In this document: in pieces, positions 21,701-31,946 of the stretch
Layout of the letters: each line of letters opens with the position of its first letter
Position numbering within the stretch: the first letter of the stretch is position 1
DNA from: Strigamia acuminata
Taxonomy: Eukaryota; Arthropoda; Chilopoda; Geophilomorpha; Linotaeniidae
Assembly: GCA_949358305.1 (NCBI GenBank)
Contig: OX442314.1
Location: forward strand, 36,367,211-36,431,210
Reading direction: 5' to 3'
DNA: 64,000 bases
Program-made: the position numbers and the translations under genes
Notes under the pieces: model-generated
What the model saw: the letters and a program-made list of their open reading frames with translations, nothing else
What the model was told of the DNA's origin: nothing
Databases searched by the model: none

Positions 21701-22991
21701 TTGATGCCAGCAACTCCGAGATTTTAGGTAGTGGGTAGGGGTCAGGTTGGAGACTGGCGTTGACCGTGGAGCGGAAATCCCCGCAAAGTCGGACACTCCC
21801 GTCCTTCTTAACCACCGTCACCAACGGGGTGGCCCACTCCGCGAATTGTATTGGTCTAAAAACCCCTTCAGCGACCAAACGATCAATCTCCCTTGTGACA
21901 GCCGGTCTAAGGGGCAGTGGGACAGGTCTAGGCCTGAAAAACTTGGGCACAGCGTCGGTACGCAGCACGAGGTCCACTGGGCTGCCCGTGTAAGTGCCCA
22001 GGCCCTTCTTAAACACTCCCCGATAACGACTCAATAACGCTTTCAACCTAGGGTCAGTTTGACTCCCGGGTCGCCCGGCGGTCAGCTGCCCCACTAAATC
22101 ACCCCTTGACTCTCCAACATCGTCCGATAACCCCGCTCGAGCTGTCCTATACACATTCGGCGTAAGAGCGTGGGAAATTGTTTGCCAACCAAAAAGTGAA
22201 ACTAAGTCCCGCCCCACCAAACTGGGGCCCAATTTCCCAACAATTATGAATTTTACAAACTTTAGCTTTCCTGCGATGAGTAGGTGCACTTGTACTGCTC
22301 CCAACACTTCAACCGGTTGGTGTTGATAGGCGTATAATCTCGTAGTGGTCACCCTAATATCCTGCATGAGAATCAAACCTCTTGACAACAACATATTGCA
22401 GTCATTGACGTTCAATATGGACAGTTCGCTCCCCGTGTCCAAAAGTAAGTCAAAATCCAACGTATTCAGCTGTGCATGCACCATCAAAGGTGGCGGACGC
22501 CTACTGGGGCTCTGCAGGTGGAACAGCGCGAAATCCTCTTCCTCTTGTTCGTGGATGGCGTTGACTGGAACGCGCCGCTGTCGCCAATTCTCCTCTGGGG
22601 CGCCACCTGCACTCGCCCCATCGACGTCCTGTGGAAAAGAGGGCATCGCACAGCCTTGATCTGCCTCTCCAGTCCTCCTAACCCAATCTCCTCGAAGCCT
22701 GCCAGTCGCCTTCTGTAATGGTGCACCCGATGGGCCAAAAAGCGGGTCGTACGGGCAATCTTTCACAAAGTGCGGCCCCCCGCACCTAAAACACTGTACT
22801 GGAGTGCCGTCGCGCTTGAAAGGTCGGCCCGCCTGTGTTCTGGTTGACTCTTGGCGCCCGCGCCAAGGTCGCTGGAAACCGCTACCTCGTCCGCCCGTCG
22901 CTGTTGGAAAGCCCGCCGGTCTAGATGGCGTGAATGCTCGACCACGTCCACGCTGGCCGTTTCGCCGAAAATCCGCAGTGGTCTGCAGCAC
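18777..22991 (-). CDS. pol: Ty3/gypsy Pol polyprotein (1404 codons) with C-terminal extension
   Basis: Domains in order: Arg/Gly-rich leader and one zinc knuckle (CFRCGGPHFVKDC, about residues 67-79); retropepsin DTG at about 185; reverse transcriptase with LPFGTMPSAG and YLDD at about 501; RNase H (TDASPFGVG, about 649); integrase with an HHCC zinc domain (H-x3-H ... CAVC) and a D,D-35-E core (VDYAGP, SDNGPQF, AEQAVR); then a GPY/F-like module ending RHLNHLISRRE. About 250 further residues follow: Pro-rich, then an acidic NYKDLSSGEE and a basic C-terminus. That tail is conserved in the two other copies and is not a standard gypsy domain. No chromodomain is seen. The frame is intact. It begins directly after a TAG in the same frame as Gag, so expression may depend on read-through. 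Confidence 0.95.
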   Translation of the reverse strand: MLQTTADFRRNGQRGRGRAFTPSRPAGFPTATGGRGSGFQRPWRGRQESTRTQAGRPFKRDGTPVQCFRCGGPHFVKDCPYDPLFGPSGAPLQKATGRLRGDWVRRTGEADQGCAMPSFPQDVDGASAGGAPEENWRQRRVPVNAIHEQEEEDFALFHLQSPSRRPPPLMVHAQLNTLDFDLLLDTGSELSILNVNDCNMLLSRGLILMQDIRVTTTRLYAYQHQPVEVLGAVQVHLLIAGKLKFVKFIIVGKLGPSLVGRDLVSLFGWQTISHALTPNVYRTARAGLSDDVGESRGDLVGQLTAGRPGSQTDPRLKALLSRYRGVFKKGLGTYTGSPVDLVLRTDAVPKFFRPRPVPLPLRPAVTREIDRLVAEGVFRPIQFAEWATPLVTVVKKDGSVRLCGDFRSTVNASLQPDPYPLPKISELLASIGRARFFSLLDMRHAYQQIPLSTRSAEIAAVNTEKGVMAVTRLPFGTMPSAGRFQRIIVMVLDGVVRIFIYLDDILIATWTLEEHFEVLEEVFKRLATKGLRLALEKCLFCKHKLDFLGFTVSEQGVQPIVSKVEAVVAIPPPADVKQLRTFLGMVAFYAVFVHKLADYAAPLYELLCTDAIWRWNRRRQEAFDAVKRALTTAPILTFYDLQRPLSVATDASPFGVGAVLAHIGQNDQELPVAYASRSLTKAEINYAQIDKEALAVVFAVKKFYVYLMGRPFIIFTDHKPLLGILGPDRPIPLVISPRMLRWALMLAAYEYRLVYRRGEQNQNADTFSRFPVEVALEEAEEWPLFLVELEREELLLAADVAKATDADLDLTRVVTAVRSGDPHLINSLKDFVVKFYELTIVAGVLMWGDRAVIPTALRQKMLRLLHEGHPGVVAMKKRARSVVWWPAMTTQIVTFVQSCAVCARNRILPPRAVPISWPRAEEPWARVHVDYAGPIQKKMVLVVVDAFSGWVEAQAVATATSTTTIRVLRRIFSSFGLPHLLVSDNGPQFASREFALFLTKNGIEHIFSPAYHPQSNGTAEQAVRWVKDKLAKFTQGDLELRLLRLILFQHANFRSRNNDTPAMNFLGHQLFTHIDLVRPRVATGVATSASRCRSFVVGDLIWFRSFSETKPPWKAGTVTERRGELVYAVLDADTARVQIRHLNHLISRRETGVVAGEEIANVIPQAASATEELPPVRFLRRGWQGQQPPLTPPGSQAVIPPAVSPAAVMPQAAATPPPGIPQAGSTLAPPATQVVVPILPPVQASPAAEPTPPLIAMRLQVPTTAGTVVDDQQAIVSPRVDREVAQRTRTRATRNVEVNYKDLSSGEESDEEEFTMANYHNLPPARPPKKGLKVSEMVRMEPVADPTQPGPSSAANSAGREPPHTSVPARKTSKASAEPPQLYSKEDAERTRLLLKRMADKNKQ

Positions 22992-23585
22992 CTATGCGGA
23001 CGTCGACGGGGTACTATCAGACTCAACCACTGGCAGAGCTTCTTCTTTGCCTTCCGCCGCCATGTGTGCCATCTCGTGGGCCACCGCTCTTTTGGTGACC
23101 TCGAGGACTGACAGGGGCATGTTCAAAAGTATTTCACGTACCAATACGGGGTTTTTGGCTCCCCGCACTACCTGCTCCACAATTGCGTTGTCCATCTCGT
23201 CTTTTGTCAAAAAGTTGCACCGCTGTGCCATCACCCGTAAATCTGCAATATATGTGTCAACTGACTCGCCTGGCTTCCTTTTCTTTGCTCCAAATCGTTG
23301 GCGTGCCATATACGGCGTGTCCACTGTTTTGAAGTGGAGATCCACCGCTGCAATAAGCGAATCCAGGTCCAACTTTGCCACCTCTTTCGGGTGGACAAGA
23401 CGCTTGATTTTATCATACATTGGTGTCCCCACTGAAGTTAGTAGTAACGCCACTTGCTTATCTGCGTCGACGCTATTCAGGGCTACAAACAAAACAAAAG
23501 TCTCTTTCCACGTTAACCACTCTTGCCAGGTCGTCCCCTTGAACGTCGGGAGGTTTCCCAGCATCGGTTGCGCCGCCTGCGCCAT
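22992..23585 (-). CDS. gag: Ty3/gypsy Gag (197 codons), ended by an in-frame TAG
   Basis: The frame starts MAQAAQPMLGNLPTF and shows the Trp-rich matrix/capsid pattern of gypsy Gag (WQEWLTWKETF; RFGAKKRKPGESVDTY; a TKDEMDNAIVEQVV region). It stops at TAG, 22994-22992, and the very next codon (GTG at 22991) continues the Pol frame without any shift. The zinc knuckle normally found in Gag lies downstream of the stop, in the Pol part. This is either a UAG read-through arrangement or a single nonsense mutation in an otherwise intact element. Confidence 0.9.
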   Translation of the reverse strand: MAQAAQPMLGNLPTFKGTTWQEWLTWKETFVLFVALNSVDADKQVALLLTSVGTPMYDKIKRLVHPKEVAKLDLDSLIAAVDLHFKTVDTPYMARQRFGAKKRKPGESVDTYIADLRVMAQRCNFLTKDEMDNAIVEQVVRGAKNPVLVREILLNMPLSVLEVTKRAVAHEMAHMAAEGKEEALPVVESDSTPSTSA

Positions 23586-24002
23586 TCGAACTAGGCTTCG
23601 CCGCGCGGCTTCCCCTCAAAAATCGATTCGAGCGACCGCTCCTCGCGCGGCCTTCGTTCCGCACGTCCGGCGCAAAATACGACACGTCGCCGTGAGAACC
23701 GTCCCAATGGTCGCCACTCTCCAGTCGGCTTCTCTGCCGTCACGTGACCCGCCTTCCAAAATCAAAGTCGCCGACCGTTCCTTCCTGAAACTCGTCCAAA
23801 TACGCCCGTCACGACCCACAGTACACCGCTGTGCACACTGTGGCAACGATCGTTACTTGCCCAACGAACTCTCTCTCGAAACGTGTCGCCGACTCGCAAA
23901 AACGGCTCGACAAACGGACGAAACTCACAGTTGGGAAAAATGTCACTCGACGTTCTCTTCGCCCAGTTAACGTGGCGCTCGTCCCGACATCGTGGATACC
24001 AC
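23586..24002 (-). other. 5' leader of gypsy copy 1 with primer-binding site
   Basis: About 415 bases lie between the 5' LTR and the Gag start. The tRNA primer site is at 24001-23983 (TGGTATCCACGATGTCGGG in element orientation), one base from the LTR. I do not assign the tRNA. Open frames on the plus strand here are shadows. Confidence 0.7.
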
Positions 24003-24219
24003 TGATGTGTTCTATCTCTTCTCAAGAACAAGCATTGATTTCATAGAAGAAAGCTCAGGTACAACTCTCGTTTATTCATCACATTCACATTCTGAGTTCT
24101 AGAACTTAAGTCGCTATGGTTACAAAAGCATTGTCTGACAAATCCATTATTACTAATTACAATTGATTGCATCTTAATATCATCAGATTGTTACACACTA
24201 ATTTAGGCTAAACACTGCA
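24003..24219 (-). repeat. 5' LTR of gypsy copy 1 (217 bp)
   Basis: TG...CA boundaries identical to the LTR at 18367-18583, followed by the target duplication AAAAT and the resumed 10-bp minisatellite. Confidence 0.95.
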
Positions 24220-26126
24220 AAAATCCGTCAAATTCCGTCAAATTTTGTCAAATTCCGTCAAATTTTGTCAAATTCCGTCAAATTTTGTCAAATTCCGTCA
24301 AATTCCGTCAAAACCCATCAAAATCCGTCAAATTCCGTCAAATTTTGTCAAATTCCGTCAAATTCCGTCAAATTCCGTCAAATTCCGTCAAAATCCGTCA
24401 AAATCCGTCAAATTCCGTCAAATTTTGTCAAAATCCGTCAAAATCCGTCAAAATCCGTCAAATTCCGTCAAATTCCGTCAAATTCCGTCAAATTCCGTCA
24501 AATTCCGTCAAATTCCGTCAAAATCCATCAAAATCCGTCAAATTCCGTCAAATTTTGTCAAATTCCGTCAAATTCCGTCAAATTCCGTCAAAATCCGTCA
24601 AATTCCGTCAAATTCCGTCAAATTTTGTCAAACTTTGTCAAAATCCGTCAAAATCCGTTAAAATCCGTCAAATTTTGTCAAAATCCGTCAAATTCCGTCA
24701 AATTTCGTCAAATTCCGTCAAATTCCGTCAAATTCCGTCAAAATCCATCAAATTTTGTCAAAATCCGTCAAATTCCGTCAAATTTCGTCAAATTCCGTCA
24801 AATTCCGTCAAATTCCGTCAAATTCCGTCAAATTCCGTCAAATTCCGTCAAATTCCGTCAAAATCCGTCAAAATCCGTCAAATTCCGTCAAAATCCATCA
24901 AATTTTGTCAAAATCCGTCAAATTCCGTCAAATTTCGTCAAATTCCGTCAAATTCCGTCAAATTCCGTCAAATTCCGTCAAAATCCATCAAAATCCGTCA
25001 AATTCCGTCAAATTTTGTCAAAATCCGTCAAAATCCGTCAAATTCCGTCAAATTCCGTCAAATTTTGTCAAAATCCGTCAAAATCCGTCAAAATACGTCA
25101 AATTCCGTCAAAATCCGTCAAATTTTGTCAAAATCCGTCAAATTCCGTCAAAATCCGTCAAATTCCGTCAAATTTTGTCAAATTTCGTCAAAATTTGTCA
25201 AAATCCGTCAAAATCCGTCAAATTTTGTCAAATTTTGTCAAATTCCGTCAAATTCCGTCAAATTTTGTCAAAATCCGTCAAATTCCGTCAAATTTTGTCA
25301 CATTCCGTCAAAATCCGTCAAAATCCGTCAAAATCCGTCAAAATCCGTCAAAATCCGTCAAATTCCGTCAAATTCCGTCAAATTTTGTCAAAATCCGTCA
25401 AAATCCGTCAAAATCCGTCAAATTTTGTCAAAATCCGTCAAAATCCGTCAAATTTTGTCAAAATCCGTCAAATTCCGTCAAATTTTGTCACATTCCGTCA
25501 AATTCCGTCAAAATCCGTCAAAATCCGTCAAAATCCGTCAAAATCCGTCAAAATCCGTCAAAATTTGTCAAATTCCGTCAAATTTTGTCAAAATCCGTCA
25601 AAATCCGCCAAAATCCGTCAAATTCCGTCAAATTTTGTCAAAATCCGTCAAAATCTGTTAAAATCCGTCAAATTCCGTCAAATTCCGTCAAATTCCGTCA
25701 AAATCCGTCAAAATCCGTCAAATTCCGTCAAAATCCGTCAAATTTTGTCAAAATCCGTCAAATTCCGTCAAATTCCGTCAAATTCCGTCAAATCCCGTCA
25801 AAATCCGTCAAAATCCGTCAAATTCCGTCAAAATCCATCAAATTTTATCAAAATCCGTCAAATTCCGTCAAATTTTGTCAAATTCCGTCAAATTCCGTCA
25901 AATTCCGTCAAATTCCGTCAAAATCCATCAAAATCCGTCAAATTCCGTCAAATTTTGTCAAAATCCGTCAAAATCCGTCAAAATCCGTCAAAATCCGTCA
26001 AATTCTGTCAAATTCCGTCAAATTCCGTCAAATTCCGTCAAATTCCGTCAAAATCCATCAAAATCCGTCAAATTCCGTCAAATTTTGTCAAAATCCGTCA
26101 AAATCCGTCAAAATCCGTCAAATTCC
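24220..26126. repeat. 10-bp minisatellite (CAAATTCCGT family), right part, ~190 units
   Basis: The 10-bp units run in unbroken register for 1.9 kb, with three main variants (CAAATTCCGT, CAAAATCCGT, CAAATTTTGT) in irregular order and rare ones (CATTCCGT, CAAACTTTGT). Because no unit contains a stop in any plus frame, very long frames (up to about 628 codons, Lys/Arg/Gln/Ser/Pro-rich) appear. They are artefacts of the period. The array ends exactly at the LTR of gypsy copy 2. Confidence 0.97.
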
Positions 26127-26337
26127 TGATGTGTTCTGTCTACACAAATAACCAGCCATTGGTTTGGGAGAAACTCTCACACGTCTGTACATTTATTCAT
26201 CTTAAATCATTCTACATTCCAGAACTGCTGTTGCTATAGCAGTGAGCATTATTACACAAAATCATTGTTGCTAATTACAATCAATTAAGCTTTGATATCA
26301 TTACATTATTGCTTGCTAATTTAGGCTGAACACAGCA
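26127..26337 (-). repeat. 3' LTR of gypsy copy 2 (211 bp)
   Basis: In element orientation TGCTGTGTTCAGCC ... GACAGAACACATCA, clearly related to but diverged from the copy 1 LTR, with the same polypurine tract (GGGGAGGAA) next to it at 26338-26346. The outer end sits in the minisatellite. Confidence 0.9.
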
Positions 26338-26456
26338 TTCCTCCCCAATTATAAACAGACACTTTTATAATTTTAAACACTTCAATTTTTCTTAAAATCA
26401 AACATTTCAGATTAATCAATCTCAAATTTTTCTTAATGAAAATCTTGAACTTGACC

Positions 26457-27430
26457 TCATTGCTTGTTCTTATCAGCCATCCGCTTTAGCAATAAACGAG
26501 TGCGCTCTGCGTCCTCCTTGCTGTAGAGTTGAGTTTGGCTGGTGCCACCTCTTCCAGCCTTCTTTGCAGGTAAGTTAACGTTTACCGTCTCTCCCACTGG
26601 ATGAGTGTTTGCAACACTTGGACCCGGCTGTGCTTGGTCGACTACTGGTTCCATACGAACCATCTCGGACACTTTTAAACCTCGCTTCGGTGGTCTTGAC
26701 GGGGGCAAGTTGTGGTAGTTTGTCATGGTAGCCTCCTCCTCGTTGCTCTCCTCCCCCGACGACAGGTCTTTATAGTTGACCTCGACGTTCCTTGTTGCTC
26801 GTGTCCTCGGTCTCTGTGCTACCTCATGGTCAGCTCCAGGTGAAAGGATGGCTTGTTGGTCGTCAACCACTGTCTCGGCCGTCGTCGGAACTTGTAGTCT
26901 CGTCGCGATGAGGAGTGGCGTTGGCTCTGCCGCCGGCGAGGCTTGAACTGTTGGAAGGGTGGGTACCACAACTTGTGCAGCGGGAGGTGCCAGTGTTGAC
27001 CCCGCTTGTGGAATTCCAGGTGGTGGCGTCGCCGCCCCTTGTAGCATCCCTGCAGCAGGGCTCACTGCTGGAAGAATCACTGCTTGGCTCCCTGGCGGCG
27101 TCAGTGGTAGCTGCTGCCCTTGCCGACCCCGGCGCAAAAAACGTGTGGGAAGCTGCTCTTCCTCAGCTGGTGCTACCTGTGGGATAATATTAACGATTTC
27201 CTCACCCGACGCCACGCCAGTCTCTCTGCGGCTTATTAAGTGGTTCAAATGTCGTATTTGAATACGACCCGTGTCTGCATCTTTCACTGCGTACACCAAT
27301 TCGCCGCGGCGCTCTGTGACTGTTCCTGCTCTCCATGGTGGCTTGGTCTCCGGGAACGAGCGGAACCAAATCAAGTCGCCAACTGCAAATACCCTGCAAC
27401 GAGACGCGCTGGTGGTCACCCCAGTGCCCA
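26457..27430 (-). pseudogene. Ty3/gypsy copy 2: truncated Pol C-terminus
   Basis: It covers the end of the integrase (GVTTSASRCR, GDLIWFRSFPETKPPWRAG) and the complete C-terminal tail with the same NYKDLSSGEE and SKEDAERTRLLLKRMADK blocks as copy 1. Homology stops abruptly at 27430, where a copia LTR begins, so the 5' part was lost or displaced by the copia insertion. The frame remains open through the tail. Confidence 0.85.
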
Positions 27431-27732
27431 CTGTAGATTTTAGGGAAATAAAGAGGCAAAAGTTGAAAATCCATAGGAGCTTTATTAAGCACACTCATCT
27501 TGGGAAAAACAGGAAAACGTAAGTAATAATAAAAGCAATGATAAAACGAGATACAGACACGGGTTAAACAAAACCCGGTAAACGAAATCTAAACAAAGCA
27601 AAACTATGGGACCTCATATGATCCATCAGGAAACGATGTTTACTAAGTAATAAACAGATAGAAATCAAACATTAATGTAAACATCGAGAATAAACAACTA
27701 ATAAACTATCTCGGGAAACAAAAAGGCCAACA
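27431..27732 (-). repeat. 3' LTR of the Ty1/copia element (302 bp)
   Basis: In element orientation it runs TGTTGGCCTTTTTG ... CTAAAATCTACA, with a polypurine tract (GAATGGGGGGCTA) immediately inside at 27746-27733. The 5' LTR is not in the readable sequence, and an assembly gap interrupts the element. Confidence 0.75.
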
Positions 27733-27911
27733 ATAGCCCCCCATTCTCCGAGATAATAAACAAATCTCAGAAAACAAAAGCAAAAACCCAAAAACAATAT
27801 ATCGATATCGGTTGTCAATTGGCTGCGGTACCGTTACAAGCAGAGATAAAAATCAGAATCAACCAATTGACAAAGGCGCAAATGCGGGAAATCGAAAAAC
27901 TATAATCGAAA

Positions 27912-28706
27912 TTACCGGAAAAAATGTTTGCATAAAAATTGCAAACGGGCAGGTGAGAAAAACTTAGTGAAGATGTCGGCGGGATTTAAATCGCCGGAAA
28001 TCTTTCGCAAAACAAAAACGCCCTCGGTAAGCCAATCCCGCAAAAAGAAAAAGCGCACATCGATATGTTTCGTTTGACGATTTTCGATGTCATTCCTCGT
28101 GAAAAAGATAGTAGACAACGAATCGGAAAACATCGTCGGAGTGGGCAAACGGAGAATTCGGGACCGATCAATCGCGCCGTGGAGCCAAACGATCTCTTTC
28201 ACGCCATCGAGAAGTGCCAAAAACTCGGCCTCCATGATGCTTAAGGCGCAATAGCGCTGCTTACAGCAGCCCCAGGAGATGGGAACCCCGAAAATCGAAA
28301 TCGTGTACCCTCCGAAGCTCCTTCTTGTATCACGATCACTGATCCAAGAAGCATCGGAGTGCCCTGACAGGATGTCTCCAGTGACCGCGGAAAGGGAAAT
28401 CGAATAATCCCGCGTGTTCTTCAAATACTGGAGAACCTGAAGAAGAAGGGCCACGTGCTTTGAGGTGAAGCACGTGTTGTACTGGGACAACAAAATCACC
28501 GGAAAGAGGATATCGGGGCGCGTGCAAGAAGCCAAAAACAGAAGCGACCCAATGAGAGAACGGTACGGGAATTCGTCATCGTTCAGCACACGTTCTCCCT
28601 CTCTAGCGCAATTCACCATTGTGCCAACGGTGATCGGAGGAGATTCCGAAATCTTCCGCGATCCTATCAATATAATCACGTTGATGAATGGAAATATGTT
28701 CACCAT
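27912..28706 (-). pseudogene. Ty1/copia Pol, RNase H end, out of frame with the main Pol frame
   Basis: The frame holds the end of the copia reverse transcriptase connection (EFPYRSLIGSLLFLASCTRPD) and RNase H (SGHSDASW, ISWGCCKQRYCALSIMEAEF, ENRQTKHIDVRFFFLRDWL). It continues the frame at 28603-31946 after a small insertion or deletion near 28640, so this copy cannot make a complete Pol by ordinary translation. Confidence 0.85.
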
Positions 28707-31700
28707 CGCGATCGAACTGAACCCCTAACAACTTCGATACCGGACCAAGATCTGTTATCGTGAAAAATCCACGAAGGGCTTTAACAGTTCGGTCTCGAGG
28801 ACCGGGTCCTTTGGTGAATACCACCATGTCATCGACATAAACCAGGATGACGGCATCGTAAGTGTCGGAAATGAAAACGCCATTTACACCTAGAAGCTTG
28901 TGAAAATTAATCTCCAACAAGACTTCGACGAGACGAAAATTCCATTGTCGTCCGCTTTGATGAAGGCCGTAAAGAGCCTTATGAAGCCTCCACACTTTGC
29001 CAGTGTTTTGAGGAGTTTCCCAGCCCCTGGGAATCCTCATGAAGATGGCTTCATCCAAGTTGCCATAAAGATAGGCTCCCTTGACATCAAGGTGTGTGTC
29101 TAGCCAGCCAAGAGCGACCACTAGAAGCACGAAAAATAGGCGAATCAAGACGTAATTGACCACGGGACTGAAAACCTCGGAATAGTCAACTCCGTACTTC
29201 TGGCTGAAACCCTGAGCCACTAACATCGCCCTAAAACGGCGCACAATGCCTTCTGCATCACGCTTGATGTAGTAGACCCACTTATTCCCCACAATGTTCA
29301 CATCAGGAGGAGGTTTTTCAACTTCCTCGTAAACACCTCGCTCACGGAAGAGATCAAGCTCTTCCTCCATGGCTTTCTGCCAATGGTCACGGTCGGGGCT
29401 AGAAATAGCTTCCTTGTAGGTGCGAGGAACCTGGGCAAACAAGGAATGCGCAAACCGTGGTGGTTCGGTAGAATAGCAATCCGCAAACGCTTCTTCTTCC
29501 GAAGTCGTGGGACTTCGAGGAAGAGAAACATTAGGATCTACCGGTGGGGGATCAACTATTTGAACTGGCACATTTCGGGTGCTAAAGTCAAGGGAATTCC
29601 GATCGTATGCTAAACGATTGTCAACGCAATATCGCTCAACGTCGCCATGACTCCGCAATCTGGTACGGTCTGGCGGGAAGAAATACACATCTGTGTGACC
29701 CATAGACGCACCAGACTGCCGAATCACCTCAGAACGAGTCCACTTGCCCCCCACAGCCGGAGAACCAGGCGGAGGCTGACGCAGTGGCGAGGGAGCAGGA
29801 GGTGGAGGCAAAGCATGCGCTCTCACTGGGGGTTGCGTAACAATAGGCGCACCTGGAGGTGGAGGTCCAGGAGGAGGAAGTCCAGGAGGTGGAGGAAGAG
29901 GAGCCTGGGGTGCAGGAGCACCACCTTGGGGAACGGGAGGCAATTGGTCGGAAATGAAATCCGCCTCAAGCTCCACCGATATCGCACCTTCATCGGTGAT
30001 CTCGGTGCCCTCATAAAAACGAGGATGTCCCCACATGCATTCCTCATCGAAACGGACATGTTTCGACTCGAAAACCTCTCTGCGCTTAGGGCACCACACG
30101 CGATAACCCCGCGTGCGAAAAGCATAGCCAACCACGACGCCAGTCCAGGCTCGGGATTCAAATTTCGAACCGCGGACTTGCTTCGGGATGTGCACGAAAC
30201 ACCGTGACCCAATCACCTTAAGGTGTTTGAGTGGAACAGTCTTGCCATACCACAGGCAATAGGGGACAAGATTGTTCAGTGACTTATGTGGGAAGCGGTT
30301 CTTTAAATAAATCATAGTAACCGCGAGCTCAGCCCACAGCACTCGAGGCAAAGACGTCGACAAAAAGAAGGAACGCACGCCCTCAAGTAAGGTGCGGTTA
30401 AGGCGTTCCGCGACGCCATTCTGCTCGGGTGTATAGACATTCGTGCGCTGTGCTTTGATGCCGCGCTGGACTAGGAAATTTTCGAAATTTTTGGAACAAA
30501 ATTCCATGCCATTATCAGTCTTGACTGCTTTAATGCAGCCAGCCCCCCATAAAGTCTCCATCCGAGCATGGAACAGCTTAAAAATTTCGAAAACTTCCCC
30601 CTTCGTTTTCATGGGCACAACAAAGGAATAACGGGAAAAGTCGTCTACGATCGTCAGTAAATAACGAGCGCCACCGATGGATGTGGTATTCGAATGACCC
30701 CAAACATCCATATGAAGCAAATCTAAAGGCTTCTTGGAAGAAATACCTTCCTTAATGCTTGGAAATGAAGCACGGGTGGATTTGGAGCGGGCACACACAG
30801 CACATGCTGGCAATGCGGAAGTAGAAATTTCTATTCCGGAAGCATTCGGAGATTTCGCCAGGTGACGGATACCGTCGGCATTAAAATGCCCAAATCTCCG
30901 GTGCCAAAGCTCCAAATCAGACAACTTTCCCTTCGGGGGTTTGGGAGAAGTGGTAGAAACAGGTTCCTCGGCAAAAGTGACATGCCGAACAGGTGACTGC
31001 TTAGTCGACGCAGAAAGAACCTGTTTGGGAACTGGGGCGGATGTAGCCGCAGGAGGCTTCGCAGATGTAAGATCCGCGGGCAAAATATTCTGAAGGGAAT
31101 ATAAATCATCCTTCAGTTTGGCCGTTAAAAGAAATTGTTTGGCTTTATCCTGCGGATGATAAATGGACATTAGACCATTTGCGGCTGCAAAATGCAGTCC
31201 GGCACGATCGATCTTCGATAGGCTCACCAAATTACGCGAGAAAGCAGGGGCATGCAAAACATTATGCATAGTGACGGGAAAATCAGACCCCCCAGCGCGG
31301 CTACGGCCAACTCGCAACACCACATCTCCAACACCATCAACTCGAGAGCGACCTTCACCCAAAAGGATGAAATAATTGGAGACTGGCTTGTAATTGATAA
31401 AACGATCACGCTCTGGACACACGTGGTCGGAAGATCCCGAATCGATGAGCCATTCATTCGATGAAGCCGAAGACACATTCGATTCCGATCGCGCGAAGAA
31501 ATTGAACCCGGTGACCACGTTTGAAGAAACAGTGGCTGTCTGCGGAGCACCACCACCGCGTCCACGCTTGCGGTTGCGCGAATTCGAGCGTCGACCACGA
31601 TTGGCGGATGGAGCGGAAGAGGCAGTGCCCTGGACACGGGGCTTGGGGCACTTGTTCGCGTAGTGTCCCATTTCTTTGCAGTTGAAACACTGAATCTGCG

Positions 31701-31946
31701 ATAACGGTCGAAAAGGCTTATTCGGCGTACCCGAAGCCGAACTAGTAGACTGCAAACTAGTCGATGATCCCAAATCGGCACTTTTCATCTTTAACCGATT
31801 AAATTCCGAGAGAAGATGGTCGGTGACTGCCTTTAAGGTGAAATCCGCCTTGGACCAATGGTAGATCGTTTGCACGGTCGCCTCGTACGAATCCGGTAAA
31901 AAATCGAGAAGTTGATAGGCGACATCCGAATCCGAAAATTTTACAT
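28603..31946 (-). CDS. Ty1/copia Gag-Pol polyprotein (5' part missing at gap)
   Basis: Domains in element order: end of the UBN2-like Gag (LLSEFNRLKMK); zinc knuckle CFNCKEMGHYANKC; aspartic protease DSGSSDHVC; GAG-pre-integrase zinc (WHRRFGHFN ... CAVCARSK); integrase core (LHMDVWGHS, KTDNGMEF, PEQNGVAERLNRTLLEG); a long Pro-rich linker; copia reverse transcriptase (HLDVKGAYLYGNL, YVDDMVVF). One continuous frame, as in Ty1/copia. The N-terminus is hidden by the run of N at 31947-32146. The 3' end is frameshifted near 28640. Codons beyond the gap (32147 onward) belong to another element. Confidence 0.92.

Larger units (their letters stand above)
18362..24224 (-). mobile_element. Complete Ty3/gypsy LTR retrotransposon (copy 1), 5.85 kb
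   Basis: The element lies at 18367-24219 on the minus strand, flanked by 5-bp target duplications AAAAT (18362-18366 and 24220-24224). It has two 217-bp LTRs that are almost identical, a primer-binding site one base inside the 5' LTR (24001-23983, starting TGG), a polypurine tract next to the 3' LTR (18592-18584), and Gag and Pol frames. The near-identity of the LTRs indicates a recent insertion. It interrupts a 10-bp minisatellite. Confidence 0.95.

Noticed and set aside
22804-23970. 388-codon plus-strand frame opposite gypsy Gag/Pol
   Set aside because: It is antisense to clear gypsy domains and has no recognisable motif. The element's codon usage keeps the complementary frame open.
24220-26126. 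CRISPR-like array
   Set aside because: Units are contiguous 10-bp repeats with no spacers, in an animal genome. It is a minisatellite.
24245-26239. Repeat proteins of 400-630 residues (FRQIPSNSVK type)
   Set aside because: They are the translation of the 10-bp minisatellite, open in all three plus frames at once. No selection on a frame can be inferred.
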